Part shown: piece by piece, positions 1 to 7,640 of the stretch
Position numbering within the stretch: the first letter of the stretch is position 1
Layout: each line of letters starts with the position of its first letter
From: Devosia equisanguinis
GTDB lineage: Bacteria > Pseudomonadota > Alphaproteobacteria > Rhizobiales > Devosiaceae
Length of the DNA: 21,874 bases
Reading direction: 5' to 3'
Assembly: GCA_945888565.1 (NCBI GenBank)
Contig: CAMDAL010000018.1
Location: forward strand, 1-21,874
Made by a program: the position numbers and the translations under genes
Notes under the pieces: generated by a model
Seen by the model: the letters and a program-made list of their open reading frames with translations, nothing else
Told to the model about the DNA's origin: nothing
Databases searched by the model: none

Positions 1-654
1 CGGCACCACCACGAATCGCTGATACGCCACCTCGCCGGCCGATTCCCCACGGTCGAGTGGCTGCTCGGGACTGCACGGTTCGTGGCACTCGCCGAACCGT
101 TCATCCGCACCTCACCGCCGGGCGTGCCGTGCATGGCCGAGTACGGCGAAGGCTTTGCCGCAGCCCTCGATCATCACGGCCTCGCCGGCGAACTCCCCTA
201 CCTCGCCGATGTCGCGCGGCTCGACTGGATGCTGGGCCATGCCGCAGTTGCCATCAGCCTGCCGCCGCTCCCGATCACCGCGCTGGGCACCTGGCCTGCC
301 GACCGTCTTCCTGACCTCAGGCTCGTGCTGCAGCCCGGTGCGGGATACCTGCACTCCACCTGGCCGGTCGATGACCTGGTCCGCGTGCGGCTCGACGAAC
401 GCGTACCGGACCGGCTGGAGTTCACTGCCTTGCCGGTAGCGCTTGAAGTGCGCGGCGCCCGCGGAGAGTTCGGCATTGGCCGCCTCGATCGGGCCGAGTT
501 CGCGTTCCGCGCTGCCCTTCGCGCCGGCGCTCCGCTCGGCGCTGCCCTCGAAGACGGGCTTTCCACCAATCCCGGGTTCGATGTCCCGACGGCGCTCGGG
601 GCGCTGTTCGCGGCCGGACTTGTCGTCGATATCCTTCCCCCAGATGCGGAGTGA
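1..654 (+). CDS. HvfC/BufC-like (DUF2063) peptide-modification partner protein, 5' end outside window
   Basis: The frame is open from the first base, so the gene begins left of the window; 217 residues are visible. The visible N-terminal part (LAGRFPTVEWLLG, then PPGVPCMAEYGEGFA and ELPYLADVARLDWM) has the conserved pattern of the DUF2063 N-terminal domain (FP..., PP..P.l.eYG..F, .PYLadvArLdw). Proteins of this family (HvfC/BufC) are known to sit beside DUF692 enzymes and short Cys-rich DUF2282-type precursors that become copper-binding modified peptides, and to act as partners of the DUF692 enzyme. That the missing upstream genes are of this kind is inference. The DoxX-like gene starts 4 bases after the stop, a usual neighbour in these operons. 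A GTG at 82 could be mistaken for a start, but the homologous sequence continues upstream of it. Confidence 0.85.
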   Translation, partial: RHHHESLIRHLAGRFPTVEWLLGTARFVALAEPFIRTSPPGVPCMAEYGEGFAAALDHHGLAGELPYLADVARLDWMLGHAAVAISLPPLPITALGTWPADRLPDLRLVLQPGAGYLHSTWPVDDLVRVRLDERVPDRLEFTALPVALEVRGARGEFGIGRLDRAEFAFRAALRAGAPLGAALEDGLSTNPGFDVPTALGALFAAGLVVDILPPDAE

Positions 655-658
655 TCCC

Positions 659-1144
659 ATGGCCGACCTCGCCTCGCCTGCCAGCAACGCCTCGTGGATC
701 CGCGCCATGCGGACCCGCTATCTCGCCGCTCGCGGCCTGCTCGAGCGCCTGCCCTTCTCGCTGATCCAGCTGGCGATGCGGATCGCGATCGGCTTCGTGT
801 TCTTCAACTCCGGCATGCTCAAGGCCCGCTCGTTCGAGTTCGCCGTCAAGCTGTTCCAGGACGAGTACCGGTTGCCGTTGCTGCCACCTGAACTCGCTGC
901 CCGGATGGCGATGTCGGTTGAAATCGTCGTGCCGCTGTTCCTCTTCGTCGGCCTCGCCACCCGCCTTGCCACGCTGCCGCTGCTCGGCATGGTCATCGTC
1001 ATCCAGGTGCTGGTCTATCCGCAGGCCTGGGTCGAACACCTGCTCTGGGCAAGCACCCTGATCGTCCTCCTCACCCGTGGCCCCGGCGTCCTGTCACTCG
1101 ATCACGTCATCGAGCGCTGGCTTGCACGGCGAACGGCCGCCTGA
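659..1144 (+). CDS. DoxX-like integral membrane protein
   Basis: A 161-residue protein with about four hydrophobic segments, near residues 35-55, 78-100, 104-123 and 125-142. It carries the DoxX pattern: a first helix ending in FFNSGMLKARSFEFAVKLFQDEY and then PPELAARMAMSVEIVVPLFLFVGLATRLA. DoxX proteins are small inner-membrane proteins of unclear biochemistry, and one regularly closes bufferin/HvfABC-type operons, which fits the DUF2063 gene 4 bases upstream. The start at 659 is chosen because GGAG at 648-651 lies about 7 bases ahead; an in-frame ATG at 644 would add five residues but has no comparable ribosome binding site. Family is clear; function is not. Confidence 0.85.
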   Translation: MADLASPASNASWIRAMRTRYLAARGLLERLPFSLIQLAMRIAIGFVFFNSGMLKARSFEFAVKLFQDEYRLPLLPPELAARMAMSVEIVVPLFLFVGLATRLATLPLLGMVIVIQVLVYPQAWVEHLLWASTLIVLLTRGPGVLSLDHVIERWLARRTAA

Positions 1145-1175
1145 TCCCTTTCCCGAAACCTCCAGGAATACCCCC

Positions 1176-1559
1176 ATGATCCGCAGAACCGTCCTCGCCT
1201 TGCTGACCGTCCTCGCCTTCACGCCGTTCGCCACCGCGGGGGAGATCGCCCCCTGGGATACATCCCGCTTCGGCGCGCTGCAGGCCGAGGGGCGGCCGAT
1301 CCTCATCCATGTCACCGCCCCCTGGTGCCCGACCTGCAGGGCGCAGCACCCCATCATCTCCGATCTCGCCGGTGCGTCCGACAATGCGGACCTCGTGGTG
1401 TTCGAGGTCGATTTCGACAGCCAGAAGGACGTGCTGCGGCAGTTCAACGTGCGCCAGCAGAGCACGCTCGTCGCCTTCAACGGCGCCGATGAACGTGGCC
1501 GGGCCATCGGCATCACCGACCGCGCCGCCATCACGGCGCTGGTCGCCAGTACGCGCTGA
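1176..1559 (+). CDS. Exported thioredoxin-fold protein (CPTC active site)
   Basis: A 127-residue protein. Residues 1-21 form a Sec signal peptide: two Arg, a hydrophobic core, then TPFATA before a likely cleavage. The mature part is one thioredoxin domain with APWCPTC (Cys51, Cys54), a later DVLRQFNVRQQSTLVAF stretch corresponding to the cis-Pro region (here Gln-Ser-Thr instead of the usual x-x-Pro), and a short C-terminal helix. It should act as a periplasmic thiol reductase. The start at 1176 has AGGAA at 1164-1168, 7 bases upstream. The next gene, 5 bases downstream, is a CcdA-type electron donor, which suggests the two form a reducing pair. A target among Cys-rich or copper-handling peptides of the upstream operon is inference. 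Confidence 0.83.
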   Translation: MIRRTVLALLTVLAFTPFATAGEIAPWDTSRFGALQAEGRPILIHVTAPWCPTCRAQHPIISDLAGASDNADLVVFEVDFDSQKDVLRQFNVRQQSTLVAFNGADERGRAIGITDRAAITALVASTR

Positions 1560-1564
1560 TCGCG

Positions 1565-2287
1565 ATGGACCTGACCACGCTCGGCCTCAGCTTCATCGCT
1601 GGTGCGCTCTCCACCCTGTCGCCCTGCGTGCTGCCGTTGCTGCCGGCCATCCTGCTCGGCGCGACGGCCCAGCACCGGCTGGGGCCGCTGGCGCTGACGG
1701 CCGGGCTGGCGCTGTCGTTTGCCGGCATCGGCCTGTTCGTCGCCACGATCGGCTATGGCCTGGGGCTGACCGGCGAAGTGTTCCGGGCGGTGGGTGGCGT
1801 GCTGATGGTCGGCATCGGGCTCGTGCTGCTGGTGCCGGTGGCGCAGGTCCGCTGGGCCATGGCCGCCGGCCCGCTGCAGAACTGGACCGAATCCACCTTC
1901 GGCGGCCTCTCGACCAGCGGGCCGCGCGGCCAGTTCGCGCTGGGCATGCTGCTTGGTGTCGTCTGGGCGCCCTGCGTCGGCCCTACCCTCGGTGCGGCCT
2001 CGCTGCTCGCAGCGCAGGGCGAGAACCTCGGCAGCGTGGTCATGACGACGCTGATCTTCGCCGTGGGTGCCGCGCTGCCGCTGCTGCTGCTGGCGACGCT
2101 CTCCGGCACGGCGCTGCGGGCCTGGTCAAAGCGGCTGGCGAGCGGCGCAGGCTGGGGCAAGCCGATCCTCGGCGCGGTGCTGGTCACCATCGGCGTGCTG
2201 GTGATCACCGGCCTCGACAAGGTGATCGAAGCCTGGCTGGTGGGGATCATGCCGCAGTGGATCGTCGAGCTGACGACCCGGTTCTGA
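1565..2287 (+). CDS. ccdA: CcdA-type transmembrane thiol-disulfide transporter
   Basis: A 240-residue, very hydrophobic protein with six likely membrane segments and the two diagnostic half-sites of the CcdA family, LSPCVLPLLP (Cys21) and WAPCVGPTLG (Cys137). These two cysteines, one per three-helix half, pass electrons from cytoplasmic thioredoxin to periplasmic thioredoxin-fold partners. The length matches CcdA rather than full DsbD. It starts 5 bases after the stop of the exported thioredoxin-like protein, so the pair is almost certainly co-transcribed. There is no strong ribosome binding site before the ATG, suggesting translational coupling. No cytochrome c maturation gene is visible, so a role in c-type cytochrome assembly is less likely than a role with its thioredoxin neighbour. 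Confidence 0.87.
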   Translation: MDLTTLGLSFIAGALSTLSPCVLPLLPAILLGATAQHRLGPLALTAGLALSFAGIGLFVATIGYGLGLTGEVFRAVGGVLMVGIGLVLLVPVAQVRWAMAAGPLQNWTESTFGGLSTSGPRGQFALGMLLGVVWAPCVGPTLGAASLLAAQGENLGSVVMTTLIFAVGAALPLLLLATLSGTALRAWSKRLASGAGWGKPILGAVLVTIGVLVITGLDKVIEAWLVGIMPQWIVELTTRF

Positions 2288-2344
2288 CCTTCTGGGTCAG
2301 GCCGGGTCTGAGCTCTGGGCCAAACCGTTCTGACCTACCGGTCA
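2281..2344. terminator. Possible bidirectional terminator: two small hairpins between convergent genes
   Basis: The convergent gap holds a 10-base direct repeat, GTTCTGACCT, at 2281-2290 and 2327-2336. Each copy starts a hairpin: CTGACC (2284-2289) with GGTCAG (2295-2300), and TGACC (2331-2335) with GGTCA (2340-2344). The hairpins overlap the stop codons of the flanking genes. Neither has a T-run, so efficient intrinsic termination is doubtful. Confidence 0.3.
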
Positions 2345-3634
2345 AACCGGGGTGTCGTGCTGGACCGCCTTCAGCTTGTCGATGCCGAGGATCTGCAGCG
2401 CCAGCTTCTCGTAGAACGGCTCGGACGTTCCCGCCCGAACCTTGTGCAGGAAGTACTTCTCGAAGCCCACCTTGGCCGCGTGCACCCAGGGGCCCGAGCT
2501 CGACCAGTTGACGTTGCGCGGCGGAATCTGTGGCTGCGCCACAAAGGCGACGCCGCCATCGCCGAAATCGGCGAGGCAGACGGCGTTCCAGGTCGGGATG
2601 GCGGTCACCGGCCGGCCGGCGATGAGACTCGCGATGTTCTCGGTCACGGCGCTGACCATGGATTCGATCATGAAGCCGGTCTTGGGGACGCCGACGGGCA
2701 CCGGGGTCTTGCCCACCGGCGGGATGGCGACGCAGACGCCGACCGAGAACACCTCCGGAAATGCCGGATTGCGCTGGTACTTGTCGGCGAGGATGAAGCC
2801 GCGCGGATTGGTCAGGCCCTCGATGCCGCGCACCGCCTCCACGCCGCGGAAGGCCGGCAGCATCATGGTGTAGACGAACGGGATCTCGTGGGTTTGCTTC
2901 ACGCTGCCGTCGTCGGCGATCTCGCTGACATGGGCGGTGGCCTCGGCGAACCGGTCGACGCGGGCGTTGGTGATGGTGCGGACATGCCGCTGGCGCATCT
3001 CGCTTTCGAGCAGGCCGCGTGTATCGCCCACCCCATCGAGGCCGAGATGGCCGATATAGGGTTCGGCGGTGATGAAGGTCATCGGCACGCGGTCGCGCAC
3101 CCTGGCGTCGCGCAGCGCCTTGTCGAGGATGAAGGCGAACTCGTATGCCGGGCCGTAGCAGGACGCGCCCTGCACCGCCCCGATGATCACCGGGCCGGGA
3201 TTGGCGACCAGCCGGTCGAACGCATCCTTGGCGCCCAGTGCATGGTCGATATGGCAGACCGACTGGGTGCGCGCCGCCGGACCAAAACCCTCGATCTCGT
3301 CGAAGGCCAGTTCCGGGCCGGTGGCGATGACCAGGTAGTCATAGCCGAGGTCAGTCCCGTCGCTCAGCTCGATCCGGCGCTCCGTGGCGTGCAGGCGTTT
3401 GGCGCCTTGCGGGAAAAAGCCGATGTTCCGCTTCTCGAACACCGGCCTCAGGTCGACCTCGATGGAGGCGCGATCGCGCCAGCCGACCGCTACCCACGGG
3501 TTGGAGGGCACGAAGCTGTAGTGGGTGCCCTTGTTGACCACCGATACCCTGTGCTCGCGGCCAAGCGCGCCGCGCAGTTCATAGGCCATGATGGTGCCGC
3601 CGAGACCGGCGCCGAGAACGACGACATGAGCCAT
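2342..3634 (-). CDS. sqr: Sulfide:quinone oxidoreductase
   Basis: A 430-residue FAD protein. It begins with the dinucleotide-binding motif VVVLGAGLGGTIMAYEL and has the second flavin motif YDYLVIATG at about 98-106. Cys127, Cys159 (VQGASCYGPAYEF) and Cys353 align closely in spacing with the three catalytic cysteines 128, 160 and 356 known for the Acidithiobacillus enzyme. SQR oxidises sulfide at the inner membrane, passing electrons to quinone and producing sulfane sulfur or persulfide. The C-terminal part (FEKYFLHKVRAG onward) fits the membrane-facing amphipathic helices of the family. A strong ribosome binding site (GAGGAGG, about 3639-3646) precedes the ATG. It is the last gene of the sulfur operon, 21 bases after the SulP gene, and its product would feed persulfide to the dioxygenase-like protein encoded upstream. 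Confidence 0.93.
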   Translation of the reverse strand: MAHVVVLGAGLGGTIMAYELRGALGREHRVSVVNKGTHYSFVPSNPWVAVGWRDRASIEVDLRPVFEKRNIGFFPQGAKRLHATERRIELSDGTDLGYDYLVIATGPELAFDEIEGFGPAARTQSVCHIDHALGAKDAFDRLVANPGPVIIGAVQGASCYGPAYEFAFILDKALRDARVRDRVPMTFITAEPYIGHLGLDGVGDTRGLLESEMRQRHVRTITNARVDRFAEATAHVSEIADDGSVKQTHEIPFVYTMMLPAFRGVEAVRGIEGLTNPRGFILADKYQRNPAFPEVFSVGVCVAIPPVGKTPVPVGVPKTGFMIESMVSAVTENIASLIAGRPVTAIPTWNAVCLADFGDGGVAFVAQPQIPPRNVNWSSSGPWVHAAKVGFEKYFLHKVRAGTSEPFYEKLALQILGIDKLKAVQHDTPV

Positions 3635-3655
3635 TGTTACCTCCTCAAGGGTTTG

Positions 3656-5422
3656 TCACGTTAGGCTGATGCCGGCATCGGCCGGTTGATCTGGATCACG
3701 TGCCGGCTGTTCCCGCCGCTGCCGGATAGCCTCGGTGGCCTGGTGCTGGCTCAGGTGGACCCGGCCATCGAGGTGCGCGTAGAACGCGGTGCCGGCCAGC
3801 TTGTCCATCACCGGACCCTTCACCTCGGACAGATGCAGCCGCACCCCCATGTCGGAGAGCCGGTGCTGGATCGCCTCGAGGCTCTCGAGCGCCGACATGT
3901 CGATGACGTTCACCGCCGAGCACATCAGCACCACGTCCGTCAGCCCCGGCACCTGTGCCGCCTGCGCGGCCACGTAGTCCTCGAGGTAGCGGGCATTGGC
4001 GAAGTAGAGGCTCTCGTCGATGCGGATCGACAGCACCCCTGGCAGCGTCTCGACCTTGTGGCGCTTGACGTTGCGATAGTGCTCGGTGCCCGGCACCTGC
4101 CCGACGATCGCCGCATGCGGGCGCGACGAGCGATAGAGGAACAGCAGGATGGAAGCGCCGACGCCCATGGCGATCCCGGTCTCGACCCCGAGCAGCAGCG
4201 TGCCACCGAGCGTCACCGCGACTGCCGTGAAGTCCGCCCTCGAGTAGGTCCAGGCCTTCCTCAGGATCGAGAAATCCACCAGCGTCAGCACCGCGAGCAC
4301 GATGGTCGCGGCCAGCGTCGCCTTGGGCAGGATGGCGAGGAACGGCGTCAGCAGCAGCGTCGCCCCGGCAATGCCGATGGCGGTGAAGGCGCCGGCCGCC
4401 GGCGTGGCAGCGCCAGCGTCGAAATTCACCACCGAGCGGGCGAAGCCGCCCGTCACCGGATAGCCGCCACCGACCGCGGCGGCGATGTTGGCCGCGCCGA
4501 GCCCGATCAGCTCCTGGTTGGGCTCGATCCGCTCGCGACGCTTGGCGGCGAGGGTCTGGGCGACGGAAATGGATTCGACGAAGCCGACGATCGAGATGAT
4601 GAGCGCCGGGAGCAGCAGGGCTTGCACCGTCTCGAGGCTGAAGCTCGGGACCGACAGCATCGGCAGGCCCTGCGGCACTTCACCGACCAGCGCCACGCCC
4701 TTGGCGCCGAGGTCCATCAGCACCGACCAGGCCATGGTGAGGAACACCACCGCCACCGGTCCGGCGCGGACAATCACCATCGCAACGCCCTTGGGCACGC
4801 CAAAGCGGGCGAGCCAGTTCTTGAGGTCCATCCGGATCCACAGCAGCAGCGCCAGCGCCACCGCGCCCACGGCAACGGTGTACCAGTTGATCTGGCCGAT
4901 ATTCTCGACGATCGACGTCAGGAGCCCGGGCAGTGCGTGCCCCTCGGTCCTGATGCCGAGCAGGCCACCCACCTGGCTCAGGGCAATGATCAGGCCCGAC
5001 GCGGTGATGAAGCCCGAAATCACCGGGTGCGACAGGAAGTTGGCGATGAAGCCGAGGCGGAACACGCCCATGGCGAGGAGGATCAGGCCGCTGAGCGCGG
5101 CGAGCACGATCGCAGCACTGGCATAGTCCGCCGTCCCCTCCATCGCCAGCCGGCCCACCGCCGTTGCCGTCATCAGCGACACCACGGCCACCGGGCCGAC
5201 GGCGAGCGCCGTCGAGGTGCCAAAGATGGCGTAGGCGACCAGCGGCAGCACCGAGGCGTAAAGGCCCACCTCCGGTGGCAGCCCGGCCAGCAGGGCATAG
5301 GCCAGCGATTGCGGGATCAGCATGATGGTCACGATGATCGCCGCGACGAGATCGCTGGTCAGCGTCTGCCGGTTGTAGCGGCTGCCCCAGTCGAGGATCG
5401 GGAGGTAGGCCTTGAGCTTCAT
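3656..5422 (-). CDS. SulP-family anion transporter with C-terminal STAS domain
   Basis: A 588-residue protein. Its N-terminal membrane part carries the SulP signature IPQSLAYALLAGLPPEVGLYAS, followed by about ten or more hydrophobic segments to about residue 430. The TGGFARSVVNFDAGA stretch is the usual conserved loop after the middle helices. A cytoplasmic STAS domain follows at about 450-560, with MCSAVNVIDMSALESL. SulP proteins move sulfate or other anions such as bicarbonate. In this operon, export of sulfite or sulfate made from sulfide is the simplest role (inference), since SulP genes are known members of BigR-type sulfide operons. The gene starts 5 bases after the stop of the DUF442 gene. 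The last 25 residues are polar and low in complexity. Confidence 0.9.
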   Translation of the reverse strand: MKLKAYLPILDWGSRYNRQTLTSDLVAAIIVTIMLIPQSLAYALLAGLPPEVGLYASVLPLVAYAIFGTSTALAVGPVAVVSLMTATAVGRLAMEGTADYASAAIVLAALSGLILLAMGVFRLGFIANFLSHPVISGFITASGLIIALSQVGGLLGIRTEGHALPGLLTSIVENIGQINWYTVAVGAVALALLLWIRMDLKNWLARFGVPKGVAMVIVRAGPVAVVFLTMAWSVLMDLGAKGVALVGEVPQGLPMLSVPSFSLETVQALLLPALIISIVGFVESISVAQTLAAKRRERIEPNQELIGLGAANIAAAVGGGYPVTGGFARSVVNFDAGAATPAAGAFTAIGIAGATLLLTPFLAILPKATLAATIVLAVLTLVDFSILRKAWTYSRADFTAVAVTLGGTLLLGVETGIAMGVGASILLFLYRSSRPHAAIVGQVPGTEHYRNVKRHKVETLPGVLSIRIDESLYFANARYLEDYVAAQAAQVPGLTDVVLMCSAVNVIDMSALESLEAIQHRLSDMGVRLHLSEVKGPVMDKLAGTAFYAHLDGRVHLSQHQATEAIRQRREQPARDPDQPADAGISLT

Positions 5423-5427
5423 GGCAC

Positions 5428-5754
5428 TCAGCGCTTCAGGGTCGCGTAGAGGCTGCCGGCGCGGGCGCCGGAGCGGCAGTAGCCGAGGATGGGCTTGGGC
5501 ATCTTCTCCCAGGCGTCATGGAAGCGGATGATCTGGCCCTCACCGAGCTGGCCGGAGACCGGAATGTGGACGATCTGGAGGCCTTCGGCCTCGGCGGCGC
5601 GCGCCACCGCGTCGAAGCTCGGCTGGCCGCCTTCCTCGTTGTCGGGGCGGGCACAGACGATGCCCTTGAACCCGGCCGCGGCCACGGCCTTGACCTGGTC
5701 CGGCGTGATCTGGCCGGTCACCGAGAAGTTGTCGTCGATCTTGCGAGCGTTCAT
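5428..5754 (-). CDS. DUF442 / TIGR01244-type phosphatase-like protein
   Basis: A 108-residue single domain: KIDDNFSVTGQITPDQVKAVAAAGFKGIVCARPDNEEGGQPSF at the N-terminus and YCRSGARAGSLYATL at the C-terminus, with Cys93 in a CRSGARA loop like a protein-tyrosine-phosphatase or rhodanese P-loop. In Blh proteins of Agrobacterium and Xylella this domain is fused to the metallo-beta-lactamase domain; here it is a separate gene directly after the MBL gene. The start at 5754 is preferred because AGGTG lies 8 bases ahead and homologues begin near IDDxFSV. An in-frame ATG at 5787 (MFDFFKTKGDK extension) sits 2 bases past the MBL stop and is a real alternative. It probably handles persulfide sulfur or a related Cys adduct; the substrate is not established. 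Confidence 0.85.
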   Translation of the reverse strand: MNARKIDDNFSVTGQITPDQVKAVAAAGFKGIVCARPDNEEGGQPSFDAVARAAEAEGLQIVHIPVSGQLGEGQIIRFHDAWEKMPKPILGYCRSGARAGSLYATLKR

Positions 5755-5789
5755 CTTGTCACCTTTGGTCTTGAAGAAATCGAACATGT

Positions 5790-6683
5790 TCAAAGCCCGT
5801 TCACCGGGACCTTGAGGAAGGTTTTGCCGCTCTCGTCCTTGGGCGGCAGCTTGCCGGCGCGCATGTTGACCTGCAGCGACGGGATGATCAGCCGGGGCAT
5901 GGCGAGGGTTGCGTCGCGCGCCTCGCGCATCTGCACGAACGTGTCCTCGTCCGTGCCCTTGCCGACATGGATATTGTGGTCGATCTCGTCGCCCACCGTG
6001 GTCTCCCACTGGATATCGCGGCCGTTCGGGCCGTAATCGTGGCACATGAACAGCCGCGTCTCGCGCGGCAGGGCCAGCACGCGCTGGATCGAGCGGTAGA
6101 GCGTGCGCGCATCGCCACCGGGGAAATCGGCGCGGGCCGAGCCGCCATCGGGCATGAACAGGGTGTCGCCGACAAAGGCGGCATCGCCGATGACATGGGT
6201 CATGCAGGCCGGGGTATGGCCGGGCGTGTGCATCACATAGGCCGTCATCTCGCCGATCTGGTAGCTGTCGCCGTCCTTGAACAGGCGGTCGAACTGGCTG
6301 CCGTCGCGCTGGAACTCGGTGCCTTCGTTGAAGATCTTGCCGAAGGTGTCCTGGACGATGGTGATGTTCTCGCCGATCCCCAGCTTGCCGCCCAGCTTGC
6401 CCTGGATGTAGGGCGCGGCGGACAGGTGATCGGCGTGTACGTGGGTCTCGATCAGCCACTCGAGCTTGAGCTGGTGCTCCTCGATGTGGCGGATGATCGC
6501 GTCGGCGCCGTCATAGGTGATGCGGCCGGCGGCGTAGTCGATGTCCATCACCGAGTCGATCACCGCGCAGGCGTTCGAGTTGGGGTCCTTCACCACGTAG
6601 CTGATGGTGTTGGTGGGGGCATCGAAGAAGGCGGTGACCTCGGGGGTGAGCATGAGGTCGGCGGTGAATGGCAGGGTGGTCAT
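5790..6683 (-). CDS. blh: MBL-fold persulfide dioxygenase-like hydrolase (Blh/ETHE1 type)
   Basis: A 297-residue metallo-beta-lactamase-fold protein. The metal motif THVHADHL gives His81, His83, Asp85 and His86; further ligands are His156 (TPGHTPAC), Asp173 (VGDTLFMPDGGSARADFPGGD) and His215 (MCHDYGPNG). The GSARADFPGGDA loop and CHDY are typical of ETHE1/Blh persulfide dioxygenases, which oxidise glutathione persulfide to sulfite in the cytoplasm using iron. It would consume the product of sulfide:quinone oxidoreductase. The start at 6683 is supported by AAAGGA about 7 bases upstream; the reading frame extends further upstream but into a low-complexity antisense of the YeeE gene. It lies 22 bases after the YeeE/YedE gene. 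Confidence 0.9.
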   Translation of the reverse strand: MTTLPFTADLMLTPEVTAFFDAPTNTISYVVKDPNSNACAVIDSVMDIDYAAGRITYDGADAIIRHIEEHQLKLEWLIETHVHADHLSAAPYIQGKLGGKLGIGENITIVQDTFGKIFNEGTEFQRDGSQFDRLFKDGDSYQIGEMTAYVMHTPGHTPACMTHVIGDAAFVGDTLFMPDGGSARADFPGGDARTLYRSIQRVLALPRETRLFMCHDYGPNGRDIQWETTVGDEIDHNIHVGKGTDEDTFVQMREARDATLAMPRLIIPSLQVNMRAGKLPPKDESGKTFLKVPVNGL

Positions 6684-6705
6684 CGCGTATCCTTTCTGGT
6701 TCGGG

Positions 6706-7146
6706 TCAGGTGTTCTGGGTGGCGCGCTGCTGGAGCGCAAAGCGGACGGTGCGGGCGGCGGCGATGCCGGCGAGCATGGCGCCGACGAAGATCCAGGCGG
6801 AGGGCTCGCCGAGGCCGAGGGCCGGGATCGCCCCGCCGGGGCAGAACCCGGTGATGCCCCAGCCGATGCCGAAGATGGCGGAACCGGCGACCAGCGGCAC
6901 ATCGAGCGCGCGGTTAGCCGGCAAATGGAACCTCGTCTCGAAGACCGGACGTGGGCGCTTCAGCACGAAGCGGTAGCCGATGGCGGCAACGGCCAGCGCC
7001 GATGCCATGACGAGGCCCAGCGAGGCGTCCCAGGTGCCGGCAATGTCGAAGAAGTTGAGAACCTTGGCGGGATTGGCCATGCCGGAAATGGCGATGCCGA
7101 TGCCGAAGGTGATGCCGATGGCGGCAGCGGTGACGATGCGCAGCAT
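6706..7146 (-). CDS. YeeE/YedE-family half transporter (DUF6691-like, PmpB-like)
   Basis: A 146-residue membrane protein with about four hydrophobic segments. It has the conserved N-terminal GITFGIGIAISGMANPAKVLNFFDI and the Cys motif GWGITGFCPGGAIPALG, both typical of the second half-protein of the YeeE/YedE sulfur transporters. Full-length relatives import thiosulfate through conserved cysteines; half-size pairs are common in sulfide operons. The ATG at 7146 overlaps the stop of the gene before it (TGATG), so translation is coupled; a GTG at 7149 is also possible. With its partner it probably moves a sulfane-sulfur compound such as thiosulfate into the cell, but the direction and substrate are inferred. 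Confidence 0.88.
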   Translation of the reverse strand: MLRIVTAAAIGITFGIGIAISGMANPAKVLNFFDIAGTWDASLGLVMASALAVAAIGYRFVLKRPRPVFETRFHLPANRALDVPLVAGSAIFGIGWGITGFCPGGAIPALGLGEPSAWIFVGAMLAGIAAARTVRFALQQRATQNT

Positions 7147-7580
7147 CACAGCCCCCCGATCAGGTGGCGGACGACGAACACCGTCGCCGCGGTGGTGCCC
7201 ATGAAGATCAGGGTCGCGACGATCGAGCGCGGCGACAGGCGCGCCAGCCCGCAGACGCCATGGCCCGAGGTGCAGCCGGAGCCGAAATAGACGCCGACAC
7301 CGACGATCAGCCCGCCGATCACCAGCCAGAGGTCGGGGATCGGGATCGCAAACGTGACGTCGTGGCCGAAGGCCAGCGTCAGCAGCATCGGGCCGGCAAT
7401 GGCGCCACCGATGAAGGCGGCGCGCCAGCCCCAGTCCGCCGAGATCGGCGGCAGCAGGCCGGTGAGGATGCCGGTCATGCCGGCGATGCGCCCGTGGAAG
7501 GCCATCAGGGCGACGGTCGCAAGCCCGATGAGGGCACCGCCGGAAAGGGCGGCTATGGGGGTGAAGTCAGTGGTCAACAT
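7146..7580 (-). CDS. YeeE/YedE-family half transporter (PmpA-like)
   Basis: A 144-residue membrane protein and the first gene of the sulfur operon. It has four hydrophobic segments and the signature GSGCTSGHGVCGLARLSPRS, where the cysteines are thought to relay sulfur in YeeE/YedE transporters. HGRIAGMTGILTG near residue 30 is the other family hallmark. The start at 7580 (MLTTDFTP) is chosen because the hydrophobic segment follows at the usual distance; the frame is open to 7673 but that extra stretch (RRCEYMNVRCGTAHR) is polar, crosses the AT-rich promoter patch and does not look like a leader. The gene stop overlaps the next start. Confidence 0.87.
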   Translation of the reverse strand: MLTTDFTPIAALSGGALIGLATVALMAFHGRIAGMTGILTGLLPPISADWGWRAAFIGGAIAGPMLLTLAFGHDVTFAIPIPDLWLVIGGLIVGVGVYFGSGCTSGHGVCGLARLSPRSIVATLIFMGTTAATVFVVRHLIGGL

Positions 7581-7640
7581 GGAGCCTTGCAGATGGAAAT
7601 GCCGGAGCGAGGGACGGTGGGCGGTGCCACAACGCACATT

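Noticed and set aside
1309..2511. A 400-codon + strand frame across the thioredoxin-CcdA junction
   Set aside because: It is rich in Arg, Ala, Pro and Gly and runs through both real genes in another frame, with no recognisable motif.
2357..3664. A 435-codon open frame on the + strand opposite sqr
   Set aside because: The composition is that of a shadow frame, and the sulfide:quinone oxidoreductase on the other strand has all catalytic cysteines.
3686..5449. A 587-codon open frame on the + strand opposite the SulP gene
   Set aside because: It is an antisense frame of GC-rich coding DNA, rich in Arg, His, Gln and Asp, with no domain; the - strand protein has clear SulP signatures.
5755..6459. 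The upstream extension of the DUF442 frame to 6459
   Set aside because: It lies out of frame inside the MBL gene and is Arg-rich without domain features. The only real uncertainty is the ATG at 5787 against 5754.
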